NCBI RefSeq assembly: GCF_003386285.1
Contig: NZ_QPNC01000001.1
Coordinates: forward strand, 248,001 to 312,000
Source of the DNA: Nocardiopsis sp. FIRDI 009
GTDB lineage: Bacteria; Actinomycetota; Actinomycetes; Streptosporangiales; Streptosporangiaceae
Reading direction: 5' to 3'
DNA: 64,000 nucleotides
A program made the translations under genes and the position numbers. Positions 24,352 through 33,019 of the stretch are shown in pieces; the stretch's first letter is position 1, and every line of letters begins with the position of its first letter. Under the pieces are notes generated by a model. That model worked only from the letters and a program-made list of their open reading frames with translations. It made no database searches and was not told the DNA's origin.

Positions 24352-25356
24352 GTGAGCCCCGCAGACGCGGGGATGGACCGCGAATGGCTCCCTCCAGGGG
24401 GAGGGGGCCGACGTGAGCCCCGCAGACGCGGGGATGGACCGACGCCCGGTGCCGAATCGGCGGGACCGCAGGTGTGAGCCCCGCAGACGCGGGGATGGAC
24501 CGGCGCAACGCAGCGGGCCGCCCTGGCAGTCCAGGTGAGCCCCGCAGACGCGGGGATGGACCGGTGGCCGACCACAGCTGTGATGCCGTCCGCTAGTGAG
24601 CCCCGCAGACGCGGGGATGGACCGCTCACACGCTTCATCAGATTCTGGATGACGTCGTGAGCCCCGCAGACGCGGGGATGGACCGGCACCGGGAAGGTCG
24701 GCTGATGGGGAACACCAGTGAGCCCCGCAGACGCGGGGATGGACCGTCCATCACCCGCGTCACCCGGCTGGGTGGGACGTGAGCCCCGCAGACGCGGGGA
24801 TGGACCGATCCGCATCTGGACCGCCGACGGCCACTACACGTGAGCCCCGCAGACGCGGGGATGGACCGTCCGCGTCTACCCCGGGCACGCCACCACCGGG
24901 GTGAGCCCCGCAGACGCGGGGATGGACCGTTGTGATCTAGACCGTTAATCGCTGCCTTAACGTGAGCCCCGCAGACGCGGGGATGGACCTGGAGGGCGGA
25001 CGAGGACGAGGAATCCGCGTCCGGTGAGCCCCGCAGACGCGGGGATGGACCGACGTCGTCACCTCCCTTGTAGAAGAGCCGGGGGTGAGCCCCGCAGACG
25101 CGGGGATGGACCGGTCCTGTGGCTCTGGTTCCTGTTCGCCGAGAAGTGAGCCCCGCAGACGCGGGGATGGACCGCTGGTCGACGTCGCCGCCCATTACGG
25201 GATCGAGTGAGCCCCGCAGACGCGGGGATGGACCGACCTACGGCAAGTGGGCGCGGGACGCTATCAGTGAGCCCCGCAGACGCGGGGATGGACCGGCGGT
25301 ACCCACGTTGGGGATGGGCTCGTGTAGGTGAGCCCCGCGCATGCAGGGATGCCTGG
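24352..25356 (+). CRISPR. type I-E-like CRISPR array, 17 repeats and 16 spacers
   Basis: The repeats are 29 nt, beginning GTGAGCCCC and ending GGATGGACCG, with a CCCCGC/GCGGGG stem. Repeat starts: 24352, 24413, 24474, 24535, 24596, 24657, 24718, 24779, 24840, 24901, 24962, 25024, 25085, 25146, 25207, 25267 and 25328. Spacers are 32 nt except spacer 11 (33) and spacer 15 (31). Repeat 11 ends CCT instead of CCG. Repeat 17 is degenerate (CGCATGCAGGGAT in the middle), marking the leader-distal end, so the leader lies at 24351 and below. No cas gene occurs in the window, so the array must use Cas proteins encoded elsewhere or be silent. Confidence 0.98.
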
Positions 25357-25420
25357 GGTCAGCGGTTGGAGCACCTCAACCATTGACGTTGGCGGTGGAG
25401 CTGGAGGAGGTTCCCGAGGG

Positions 25421-25576
25421 GCGCTACGGCGTCTCTTCGAGGCGTTCCGGCTGGAGGCCGTCTACGACAAGCGGTCCAACCGCGCACACATCCGGGTCAC
25501 CCTCGCGGGGGAGGCCCTGGAGGAGTCCGTTCAGGCGGCCAGACAGGTCGCCGACGCCGGAGAAGGATCAGAAATG
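25421..25576 (+). pseudogene. C-terminal remnant of a serine recombinase
   Basis: About 50 residues (LRRLFEAFRLEAVYDKR, then RAHIRVTLAGEALEE) resemble the extreme C-terminus of large serine integrases of actinomycete elements. The catalytic and zinc-ribbon parts are absent, and upstream lies only the last CRISPR repeat. With the DUF2637 relic on the other side of the array and the tRNA gene next door, it suggests a decayed integrated element. The match is from memory of the family pattern, hence moderate confidence. Confidence 0.45.
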
Positions 25577-25579
25577 AAG

Positions 25580-25610
25580 AGATGGGAACCCTCGAAGAGT
25601 GTTCCCATCT
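25580..25610 (-). terminator. hairpin terminator downstream of tRNA-Arg
   Basis: AGATGGGAAC (25580-25589) pairs with GTTCCCATCT (25601-25610), with CTC/GAG pairing inside. It begins 7 nt past the tRNA 3' end on the minus strand and is followed by a T-rich CTTCATTTC. Confidence 0.75.
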
Positions 25611-25616
25611 ACCAAG

Positions 25617-25688
25617 TGCCCCCTGCAGGATTCGAACCTGCGCACACGGCTCCGGAGGCCGTTGCTCTATCCCCTGAGCTAAGGGGGC
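25617..25688 (-). tRNA. tRNA-Arg (anticodon CCG)
   Basis: A 72-nt cloverleaf. The acceptor GCCCCCT pairs with AGGGGGC, discriminator A. The anticodon stem ACGGC/GCCGT encloses loop CTCCGGA with anticodon CCG, which reads CGG. The T arm is GCAGG-TTCGAAT-CCTGC. The CCA end is not encoded. tRNA genes are common attachment sites, which fits the adjacent element remnants, although no duplicated 3' end is visible. Confidence 0.97.
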
Positions 25689-25817
25689 GCGCTGCGAGAA
25701 CAACTGTAGCAGGGGCTCCGCGCGGTTCGTCCAATCGAAGGGCCGCGCCCCCCGCGCACCGCGCCGATCGAGCAATCCAGTGGTGCCCTGTCGTCCCACA
25801 GCGGTAGTGTCGCGCCC

Positions 25818-26204
25818 GTGAACGCCCTACCCGCACGGGTTCTCGTCGTCGAGGACGACGAGGTGATCCGGGAACTGATCCGACTGAACCTCGAACTGGA
25901 GGGGTTCGAGGTCTTCACCGCGGTCGACGGGCAGGACTGCCTCGACCGCGTCGGACACATCGACCCGCACGTCGTCACGCTCGACGTCATGATGCCCCGC
26001 CTGGACGGCTGGGCCGCGGCCGAGTCCCTGCGCGCCGACGCGCGTACCCGGGACTGCAAGCTCGTCCTGGTCACCGCCCGGGCCCAGGGGGACGACCGTC
26101 GGCGCGGGGACCGGATCGGCGTCGACGCCTACGTCACCAAGCCCTTCGACCCCGACGACCTGGTCGACGTCATCCGGGGCTTCGTCGGCGGAGACGACGC
26201 GTGA
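25818..26204 (+). CDS. single-domain response regulator (receiver only)
   Basis: A 128-residue stand-alone receiver. Acidic pocket residues are in VVEDDEV, the phosphoacceptor Asp is in VVTLDVMMPRLDG (about residue 54), and TAR and the Lys in TKPFDPDD complete the switch. There is no output domain, so it acts by protein-protein contact. The GTG at 25818 lies 7 nt after TAGTGT with no Shine-Dalgarno, so it is probably leaderless. Its stop overlaps the GTG start of the ArgS-like gene in GTGA (26201-26204), implying obligate coupling and a possible functional partnership. No kinase is adjacent. Confidence 0.88.
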   Translation: MNALPARVLVVEDDEVIRELIRLNLELEGFEVFTAVDGQDCLDRVGHIDPHVVTLDVMMPRLDGWAAAESLRADARTRDCKLVLVTARAQGDDRRRGDRIGVDAYVTKPFDPDDLVDVIRGFVGGDDA

Positions 26205-27283
26205 CCCCCCAGGCGCTGGAAGCCGCGCTGCGCCTGGCAGCGGCGCGCGCCTTCGACCTGGCCCCCGACGACGTCCCCTTCGTGTGGCCGCGGGGCGACC
26301 ACGCCGAGGAGGGCGCAGACGCGGCGAGCGCGCTGCCGCCCCGGCTCGTCTCCCTGGTCGACGGCGGGGCCCGGCGTTCCCGGCCGCCGGCGGTCGCCGG
26401 ACGCGTCACCGCCGAACTGTCCCTCATGCGTGACGAGGGTCTGGTCGACTTCGCCCGCCTGGCGGGGGACGGGCGCGGGTTCGTCAACCTCACCTTCACC
26501 GACGCGCAGCGTCAGGACCTCCTGACCGCGGCGGCCGACGGACCCCGCTTCCTCACCGGTCGGGCCTGGGACGGGGCGGGGCGGTGGCCCTCCACCCCGC
26601 TGCACGAGGCCGGTCCCGTGGCCCAGGCGCGCCGCCTGGCCAGGGCGGACGCGCGGAAACGGCTGGCCCTGGCGGTCGGGGAGGCGTCCCCTCCGCCGGG
26701 CCCCGACGGAACCGAGGTCTCCTGGCGCGACCCCTACCTGGACGAGGACCGCGTGGAGCTGATCACCCCCGCCGCACGGCTCCTCGGCGCCATCGGCGAG
26801 GCCAGCGCGCGCGTCGCCTTCTGCCGCTCGATCCCCGAACGGCCCAGGGAGGCCGAGACGACCGGCCGCGACCTGCCCGTCCTCCCCTCGGCGGACCGTC
26901 CCGGAGCCTGGGCGCGCCTCACCGACGCCAACCCCGCCTTCCGCCTGCGCTATGCCCACGCGCACGCGGTCAGCCGCGCGCGCTGGGCCCGGGAGGGGGC
27001 GACCCAGCCCACCCCCTGCCCCCGCCACACCGCCGGGGTGCGCCGACTCCTCTTCGACGGCGCCAGCGCGGTGGACACGGCGGCGCGCCGAGAGGAACCC
27101 CATATCCTGGTCAGATACCTGGAGGCACTGGCCAGTGCCTACGATGAGTGGCGAACGTGCCCCGCAGCCGATCCCGAAGGGGCGGAGGGGGCCGCCGTGG
27201 ACCCGGCGCTGCCAGCCGCCGTCGCCGGGGTCCTGCGCACCGGGCTCTTCCTGCTCGGGGTGTCGGCGCCCACAAGGCTGTAG
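26201..27283 (+). CDS. ArgS-like protein lacking the catalytic core (Add1-like + DALR domains)
   Basis: A 360-residue protein. The N-terminal 100 residues resemble the arginyl-tRNA synthetase additional domain, ending GRGFVNLTF as in ArgS's GPGFINI. The C-terminal half is a DALR anticodon-binding helical domain ending [17 protein letters not shown], almost the exact ArgS terminus. The HIGH and KMSK catalytic Rossmann core is absent, so it cannot charge tRNA. It is translationally coupled to a receiver protein and lies 113 nt upstream of lysA, the place where argS often sits. A role in binding tRNA-Arg or modulating lysine/arginine metabolism is speculative. Confidence 0.75.
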   Translation: MTPQALEAALRLAAARAFDLAPDDVPFVWPRGDHAEEGADAASALPPRLVSLVDGGARRSRPPAVAGRVTAELSLMRDEGLVDFARLAGDGRGFVNLTFTDAQRQDLLTAAADGPRFLTGRAWDGAGRWPSTPLHEAGPVAQARRLARADARKRLALAVGEASPPPGPDGTEVSWRDPYLDEDRVELITPAARLLGAIGEASARVAFCRSIPERPREAETTGRDLPVLPSADRPGAWARLTDANPAFRLRYAHAHAVSRARWAREGATQPTPCPRHTAGVRRLLFDGASAVDTAARREEPHILVRYLEALASAYDEWRTCPAADPEGAEGAAVDPALPAAVAGVLRTGLFLLGVSAPTRL

Positions 27284-27396
27284 ACATCCCACCCGCCCGC
27301 CGGGCCGACCCAACTCCTTTGTCCCTACCGGGTAAGTGGACAATAGGAGCGGGGCCTCCGCCGCCAGCACAGCCGCATCCCAGCCGAAAGCCCATC

Positions 27397-28782
27397 ATGA
27401 GCCGCTACGCCCACCCCGCCGGATCACGCCACGCGGAGATCCTGCCGGAGGACAACCCGCCGATGCCGCCCGAGGACCTCAACGCCCTCGACCCCCGGGT
27501 GTGGCCCGCCACCGCCCGGCGCGCGGACGGCGAGCTCGCCGTCGGCGGCGTCGGAGTGCGCGAACTCGCCGACGCGTACGGCACCCCGCTCTTCGTCATG
27601 GACGAGGAGGACTTCCGGGGCCGCGCCCGCGACTATCGCGACGCCTTCAGCGACGCCGACGTCTACTACGCGGGCAAGGCCCTGCTGACCAAGGCCGTCG
27701 CGCGCTGGGTGGCCGAGGAGGGCCTCAAGCTCGACGTGTGCTCCGGGGGTGAGCTCGCCGTCGCCCTGGCCGCGGGCGTCCCCGCCGAGCGGGTGGGCAT
27801 GCACGGCAACAACAAGTCGACCGCGGAGCTGCGCCGCGCCGTCGAGGTCGGCGTCGGCCGTGTCATCATCGACTCCCTCGACGAGATCGAGCGTCTGGCG
27901 GCCGTCGCCGCCGAACTCGACCGCCGCCCCCAGGTCCTCATCCGCGTCACCACCGGTGTCGAGGCCCACACCCACGAGTTCGTCGCCACCGCGCACGACG
28001 ACCAGAAGTTCGGCTTCGCGCTGAGCACCGGAGCCGCCGCGGAGGCCGTCCGCCGCGTGCTCGGCGCACCCCACCTGGACCTGGTCGGGCTGCACTCGCA
28101 CATCGGATCGCAGATCTTCGACACCTCCGGCTTCGAGGTCGCCGCCCGCCGCCTCACCCGCTTCCTCACCGGCATCCACCAGGACCTGGGCGTCACCCTC
28201 GCCGAACTCGACCTCGGCGGCGGTCTCGGCATCGCCTACACCTCCGGCGACGACCCGCTCGACCCCAAGAGCATCGCCGAGAGCCTCACCGCGATCGTGC
28301 GCCGCGAGTGCGAGGAGGCCGGGCTGCCCGTGCCGCGCATCGCGGTCGAGCCGGGCCGGGCCATCGCCGGCCCCGCCGGGATCACCGTCTACGAGGTCGG
28401 CACCGTCAAGGACGTCGAGGGCATCCGCACCTACGTGAGCGTCGACGGCGGTATGAGCGACAACATCCGCACCGCCCTCTACGGCTCCGAGTACACCAGC
28501 CAGCTGGTGTCCCGCGAGAGCGACGCCCAACCCATGCTCTCCCGCCTGGTCGGCAAGCACTGCGAGAGCGGCGACATCATCGTGCACGACCTCTACCTGC
28601 CCGCCGACCTCAGGCCGGGCGATCTGGTGGCCGTCGCCGCCACGGGCGCCTACTGCTACTCCATGGCGAGCAACTACAACCACCTGCCCCGTCCCGCCAT
28701 GGTGGCGGTCCGGGACGGGAAGGCGAGGGTCATCGTGCGCAGGGAGACCGAGGAGGACCTCCTCCGGCTCGACGTAGGCTGA
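27397..28782 (+). CDS. lysA: diaminopimelate decarboxylase
   Basis: A 461-residue PLP enzyme (fold III) that decarboxylates meso-diaminopimelate to lysine, the last step of the pathway. [12 protein letters not shown] carries the PLP lysine (about residue 91). [17 protein letters not shown] (phosphate loop), [19 protein letters not shown] and CYSMASNYN are all intact. The ATG at 27397 has GAAAG 8 nt upstream. It heads the lysine/threonine block lysA-hom-thrC-thrB on one strand. The 113-bp gap upstream must hold the promoter; no lysine riboswitch is recognisable. Confidence 0.96.
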   Translation: MSRYAHPAGSRHAEILPEDNPPMPPEDLNALDPRVWPATARRADGELAVGGVGVRELADAYGTPLFVMDEEDFRGRARDYRDAFSDADVYYAGKALLTKAVARWVAEEGLKLDVCSGGELAVALAAGVPAERVGMHGNNKSTAELRRAVEVGVGRVIIDSLDEIERLAAVAAELDRRPQVLIRVTTGVEAHTHEFVATAHDDQKFGFALSTGAAAEAVRRVLGAPHLDLVGLHSHIGSQIFDTSGFEVAARRLTRFLTGIHQDLGVTLAELDLGGGLGIAYTSGDDPLDPKSIAESLTAIVRRECEEAGLPVPRIAVEPGRAIAGPAGITVYEVGTVKDVEGIRTYVSVDGGMSDNIRTALYGSEYTSQLVSRESDAQPMLSRLVGKHCESGDIIVHDLYLPADLRPGDLVAVAATGAYCYSMASNYNHLPRPAMVAVRDGKARVIVRRETEEDLLRLDVG

Positions 28783-28847
28783 ACCGGCCGCCGACGCGGC
28801 GCGGCCGCGCGACGGTAGGACACGAGAGAAGTGGGAGTCACGCCCAA

Positions 28848-30134
28848 ATGGCGATGAAGGTGGCGCTGCTCGGATGCGGCGTTGTGGGCGCGGAAGTCGT
28901 CCGCCTGATCGAGGAGCAGTCCGACGAGCTGGCCGCGCGTGTGGGCACGCCGATCGAGGTCGGAGGCATCGCGGTCCGGCGTCTGGACCGGGACCGGGGT
29001 GTCGATCCGGCACTGCTGACCACCGACGCCACGGCCCTGGTCACCCGGCCCGACATCGACCTCGTCGTGGAGGTGATCGGCGGGATCGAACCGGCGCGCT
29101 CGCTCATCCTCGCCGCGATCAAGGCGGGCAAGTCCGTGGTGACCGCGAACAAGGCGCTGCTGGCCGAGGACGGTCAGACGCTGCACACGGCCGCCCGTGA
29201 CGCGGGGGTGGACCTGTACTACGAGGCCGCCGTGGCCGGCGCGATCCCGCTGCTGCGTCCGCTGCGCGACTCCCTGGCGGGGGACCGGGTCAACCGGGTG
29301 CTCGGCATCGTCAACGGTACGACGAACTACATCCTCGACCGGATGGACTCCCTGGGCGCCGGGTTCACCGAGTCGCTGGAGGAGGCCCAGGCCCTGGGGT
29401 ACGCCGAGGCCGACCCGACCGCCGACGTCGAGGGCTTCGACGCCGCCGCCAAGGCCGCCATCCTCGCCCGTCTGGCCTTCCACACCCAGCGCGTCACCGC
29501 CGCCGACGTCCACCGCGAGGGCATCACGTCGGTGTCGGCCGCCGACATCGCCAGCGCGCGCGCCATGGGCTGCGTCGTCAAACTCCTGGCGATCTGCCAG
29601 CGTTCGGAGGACGGGGAGTCCGTGGGCGTGCGCGTCCACCCGGTGATGCTCCCGGTCGAGCACCCGCTGGCCAGTGTCAAGGAGGCCTACAACGCGGTGT
29701 TCGTCGAGGCCGAGTCCGCCGGAAGGCTCATGTTCTACGGTGCGGGGGCCGGTGGCACGCCCACCGCCAGCGCCGTGCTCGGTGACATGGTGGCCGTGGC
29801 GCGCAACCGGCTCGCCCACACCCACGTGGCCGAGGGAGCGCACGACACCGGGCTTCCCGTGCATGACATGGGCCACACGATCACCAGCTACCACGTCTCC
29901 CTGGACGTCGCGGACCGACCGGGTGTCCTGTCCAAGGTCGCCGAGGTCTTCGCCGACCACGGGGTCTCGATCAAGAACGTGCGTCAGGAGGGCAGCGGCG
30001 AGGACGCCCAGCTGGTCCTGGTCAGCCACCCGGCCCCGGACGCCGCGCTCAGCAGCACCGTGGAGCGCCTGCGCGGCCACGAGCTGGTACGCGAGGTGGC
30101 CAGTGTGATGCGCGTGGAGACCTTCGCCGACTGA
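28848..30134 (+). CDS. hom: homoserine dehydrogenase
   Basis: A 428-residue NAD(P)-dependent enzyme that reduces aspartate semialdehyde to homoserine. The Rossmann motif VALLGCGVVGAEVV is at the N-terminus. The signature NGTTNYILDRM and a Lys-rich catalytic segment (KAAILARLAF) follow, and the C-terminal ACT domain (DRPGVLSKVAEVFADHGVSI) binds threonine for feedback control. The ATG at 28848 has GGGAG 10 nt upstream; an ATG at 28854 is an alternative. It lies 65 nt after lysA, probably in one transcript. Confidence 0.96.
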   Translation: MAMKVALLGCGVVGAEVVRLIEEQSDELAARVGTPIEVGGIAVRRLDRDRGVDPALLTTDATALVTRPDIDLVVEVIGGIEPARSLILAAIKAGKSVVTANKALLAEDGQTLHTAARDAGVDLYYEAAVAGAIPLLRPLRDSLAGDRVNRVLGIVNGTTNYILDRMDSLGAGFTESLEEAQALGYAEADPTADVEGFDAAAKAAILARLAFHTQRVTAADVHREGITSVSAADIASARAMGCVVKLLAICQRSEDGESVGVRVHPVMLPVEHPLASVKEAYNAVFVEAESAGRLMFYGAGAGGTPTASAVLGDMVAVARNRLAHTHVAEGAHDTGLPVHDMGHTITSYHVSLDVADRPGVLSKVAEVFADHGVSIKNVRQEGSGEDAQLVLVSHPAPDAALSSTVERLRGHELVREVASVMRVETFAD

Positions 30135-30159
30135 CCGCGCCCGTCCTGGGTGCGGTCAC

Positions 30160-30310
30160 CCCAGGGGGTTGCCGTTCGGGCGCGGGCAGGGTGCTGCACG
30201 ACGAGTCGAGCCGCGTGGCGAGGAACGAGCGATAGGCGAAGACGAGGATGAGGCATCCCTGCCTTCGGGGCGCCCGAACACGGGCTGAAGCACAGCGGAA
30301 GCCCGAAGAG
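30160..30310 (-). repeat. interspersed intergenic repeat, copy B
   Basis: It shares the conserved blocks of copies A and C: on the plus strand GCAGGGTGCTGCACGACGAG, GCGTGGCGAGGAACGAGCGA and GGCGCCCGAACACGG. It sits between hom and thrC in the orientation opposite to both genes, unlike copies A, C and D. Confidence 0.75.
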
Positions 30311-30314
30311 ACAT

Positions 30315-30340
30315 GGCCCCGGGGCGGCCGCCCCGGGGCC
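30315..30340. terminator. 26-bp perfect palindrome between hom and thrC
   Basis: GGCCCCGGGGCGG is followed by its exact complement. As RNA it is a very stable hairpin with no T-tract. It probably terminates or attenuates transcription from hom, which would give thrC its own promoter (TAGACT at 30411-30416 is a candidate -10). Confidence 0.5.
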
Positions 30341-30509
30341 GGTGAGCCGTACCCGCCTGTCCGGATGGTGAGACATCCGACCGCGATTCGAGATAGTTCG
30401 GGCGGCGTCATAGACTCGTAGCTGGTGACGGCGATCCCGCGACGGCGATCGCCCCGCCGAGTCCATCTGCGCGTCAAGCGAAGCCGCATCCACCCGAAAG
30501 GGAACAGTC

Positions 30510-31574
30510 GTGAGCATGGCACGGGCGTGGCGAGGGGTCGTCGAGGAGTACCGCGACCGCCTCCCCGTCAACGAGAACACCCCCGTCGTCACCCTTCAGG
30601 AGGGCGGCACGCCCCTGCTCCCGGCCACGCGGGTGTCCGAGCTGACGGGTTGCGACGTCCACCTCAAGGTCGAGGGCCTCAACCCCACCGGTTCCTTCAA
30701 GGACCGCGGCATGACCATGGCCATCACCAAGGCCGCCGAGGAGGGCGCCAAGGCCGTGATCTGCGCCTCCACCGGCAACACCAGCGCCAGCGCCGCCGCC
30801 TACGCCATCCGCGCGGGCATGACCTGCGCTGTGCTGGTGCCGCAGGGCAAGATCGCCATGGGCAAGCTCGCCCAGGCCCTGGTCCACGGCGCCCGCCTGC
30901 TCCAGGTGGACGGCAACTTCGACGACTGCCTCGAACTGGCGCGCAAGCTCAGCGTCGACTACCCGGTCGCCCTGGTGAACTCGGTCAACCCCTACCGCCT
31001 CCAAGGGCAGAAGACCGCCGCCTTCGAGATCGTCGACGCCCTCGGCGACGCGCCCGACGTCCACTGCATCCCGGTGGGCAACGCGGGCAACATCAGCGCC
31101 TACTGGATGGGCTACACCGAGTACGCCGAGGACGGTGTCGCCACCCGACGTCCGCGCATGTTCGGTTTCCAGGCCAGCGGCTCCGCCCCGATCGTCGACG
31201 GCGCGCCCGTCACCAGCCCGAGCACCATCGCCACCGCGATCCGCATCGGCAACCCCGCCTCCTGGAAACTCGCCGAACAGGCCCGGGACGAGTCCGGCGG
31301 CCTCATCGACAAGGTGACCGACCGCGAGATCATGGCCGCCTACAAGCTCCTCGCCGCCGAGGAGGGCGTGTTCGTCGAACTCGCCTCCGCCGCCAGCGTC
31401 GCCGGTCTGCTCAAGGCAGCCCAGGCCGGGCGGGTCCCCGGCGGCAGCCGGGTGGTGTGCACCGTCACCGGTAACGGCCTCAAGGACCCCGACTGGGCCC
31501 TGGCCGGAGCCTCCTCCGCCACGACCGTCCCGGTGGACGCCCGAGCCGCAGCCGAGGCCCTCGGACTCGTCTGA
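30510..31574 (+). CDS. thrC: threonine synthase
   Basis: A 354-residue PLP enzyme that converts O-phosphohomoserine to threonine. The PLP lysine is in [13 protein letters not shown] (about residue 64). [13 protein letters not shown] contacts the phosphate, and [14 protein letters not shown] with [11 protein letters not shown] complete the fold II pattern. The GTG start at 30510 has GAAAGGGA 8 nt upstream. It is separated from hom by 375 bp that hold repeat copy B and a strong palindrome, and is followed by thrB 41 nt later. Confidence 0.96.
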   Translation: MSMARAWRGVVEEYRDRLPVNENTPVVTLQEGGTPLLPATRVSELTGCDVHLKVEGLNPTGSFKDRGMTMAITKAAEEGAKAVICASTGNTSASAAAYAIRAGMTCAVLVPQGKIAMGKLAQALVHGARLLQVDGNFDDCLELARKLSVDYPVALVNSVNPYRLQGQKTAAFEIVDALGDAPDVHCIPVGNAGNISAYWMGYTEYAEDGVATRRPRMFGFQASGSAPIVDGAPVTSPSTIATAIRIGNPASWKLAEQARDESGGLIDKVTDREIMAAYKLLAAEEGVFVELASAASVAGLLKAAQAGRVPGGSRVVCTVTGNGLKDPDWALAGASSATTVPVDARAAAEALGLV

Positions 31575-31615
31575 CGGCCCCGGGGAATCCCCGCAGAAGG
31601 AACCACGGAACCACG

Positions 31616-32578
31616 ATGACCCCACCGCGCCCCGCACGGGTGACCGTCCACGCCCCGGCCACCAGCGCCAACCTCGGCCCGGGCTTCGACGCCCTCGGCC
31701 TCGCCGTGCAGCTGTACAACCGGTTCGACGCCGCCCCGCGCGACGACGACCGGATCAATGTCGAGGTCACCGGCGAGGGCGCGGGGGAGGTTCCCCTCGA
31801 CGAGCGCCACCTGGTGGTGCGCGCCATGCGCGAGACCTTCGACAGGGTCGGGGAGAAACTGCCCGGGATCGACCTGACCTGCGTCAACAACGTCCCGCAC
31901 GCGCGCGGGCTCGGCTCCTCCTCCTCGGCGATCGTCGGCGGTGTCGCCGCGGCGGCCGCCCTGTTGGGCCGGACCGGTCCGGACGGGGGCCCGGACCGGG
32001 ACTGGATCTACCGGATCGCCGCCGACATCGAGGGCCACCCGGACAACGTGGCCCCCTGCGTGTACGGCGGCTACACCGTCGCCTACCGGGACGCGGAGGG
32101 CTGGGGGGCGGTCTCGCTCGCTCCGGACGCCCGGATCCTGCCCGTCCTGTGCGTCCCCTCGTGGCGGCTGTCCACCGAACGCGCGCGCGGCCTGCTCCCC
32201 GAGCGGGTCACGCACGCCGACGCGTCCTTCAACGCGGGGCGTTCCGCGCTCATGACGGCGGCCGTTTGTGGCCACCCCGAGGTTCTGTACGCGGCCACCG
32301 AGGATCGGCTACACGAGTCCTACCGGGAACCGGCCATGCCGCGCACCCTCGAACTCATTCGTGACCTGCGCGAACGCGACGGGCTGCCCGCGGTGGTCTC
32401 CGGTGCGGGGCCGACGGTGCTCGTCCTGTGCGCCGTGTCGGAGGGCGAGGCGGGCGCGGATTCGCCGGAAATCGCCCACCAGATTGATTTGATCGCTCGG
32501 CGGGCGGGTAATGATTGGGACATACGCCCCCTGCGCGTCGAGCCGGCGGGGGTGCGGACCCCATCTCCCCATCCGTAG
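31616..32578 (+). CDS. thrB: homoserine kinase
   Basis: A 320-residue GHMP kinase that phosphorylates homoserine for threonine synthase. VHAPATSANLGPGFDALGLA is the N-terminal signature, and PHARGLGSSSSAIVGG (about residues 95-110) is the ATP-binding P-loop-like GHMP motif. The C-terminal SGAGPTVLVL motif is also present. It lies 41 nt after thrC with GAAGGAACC upstream of the ATG, so the two are cotranscribed. It ends at the start of the rho leader. Confidence 0.95.
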   Translation: MTPPRPARVTVHAPATSANLGPGFDALGLAVQLYNRFDAAPRDDDRINVEVTGEGAGEVPLDERHLVVRAMRETFDRVGEKLPGIDLTCVNNVPHARGLGSSSSAIVGGVAAAAALLGRTGPDGGPDRDWIYRIAADIEGHPDNVAPCVYGGYTVAYRDAEGWGAVSLAPDARILPVLCVPSWRLSTERARGLLPERVTHADASFNAGRSALMTAAVCGHPEVLYAATEDRLHESYREPAMPRTLELIRDLRERDGLPAVVSGAGPTVLVLCAVSEGEAGADSPEIAHQIDLIARRAGNDWDIRPLRVEPAGVRTPSPHP

Positions 32579-33019
32579 CACCTGTGTTGAGGAATAGCCG
32601 TGGCCTCTGGTGATGTTAGGCTAGGTGAAGCACCAGATGCCCCGTTGCGGGGCGAGTGCTCATCCGCCACAGCGGCTTCCGCGACCCATACTCCGACGGT
32701 CTGGTCTGATGACCGTTCGGAGGCGGCGGTCACTGTGTCGAGTCAGCGGTTTCCCCGCGACTGTGCCTACGTCACCAAAGTCAGCACCTCCTCTTCGGAT
32801 GAGCGTGTCACCACGGTTGACGGGCATCACCACCGAGCCATCCGCCCCGACGTCTGGCTGTACCCAGAGCCCGCCGCGATTGGGTAGGGGACCGTCATCC
32901 GCCGGTTTCCAGCATCCACGTGGGGCAAGCCCTACCCGGCCCCTGCCGGATAGCACCACCGGGCCGGCCGCTCAAGCACCCGCTGACGGCCGAGGCCCGC
33001 TCCTTGGGAAGGACCCTTA
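32579..33019 (+). promoter_or_regulatory. rho promoter and long leader
   Basis: A 441-bp gap. An extended -10 (TGTTAGGCT, 32614-32622) would give a leader of about 390 nt before the GTG of rho. A GTG-started frame of 95 codons (32600-32887) lies inside but lacks a good ribosome site and coding character. Long leaders with conditional termination are known for rho in other bacteria, so autoregulation is plausible. Confidence 0.45.

Noticed and set aside
24233..25331. Repetitive proteins on both strands across the CRISPR array
   Set aside because: They are translations of the 29-nt repeats plus spacers; their periodicity follows the array, not a gene.
25617..25688. Attachment-site duplication of the tRNA-Arg 3' end
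   Set aside because: I looked for a second copy of the tRNA tail near the element remnants and found none in the window.
26129..27370. Long open frame antisense to the ArgS-like gene
   Set aside because: It is a GC shadow with no recognisable motif; the sense strand carries a clear DALR domain and coupled start.
32600..32887. 95-codon frame in the rho leader
   Set aside because: It lacks a ribosome site and coding character, and is better explained as leader sequence. It is noted only as a possible upstream ORF.
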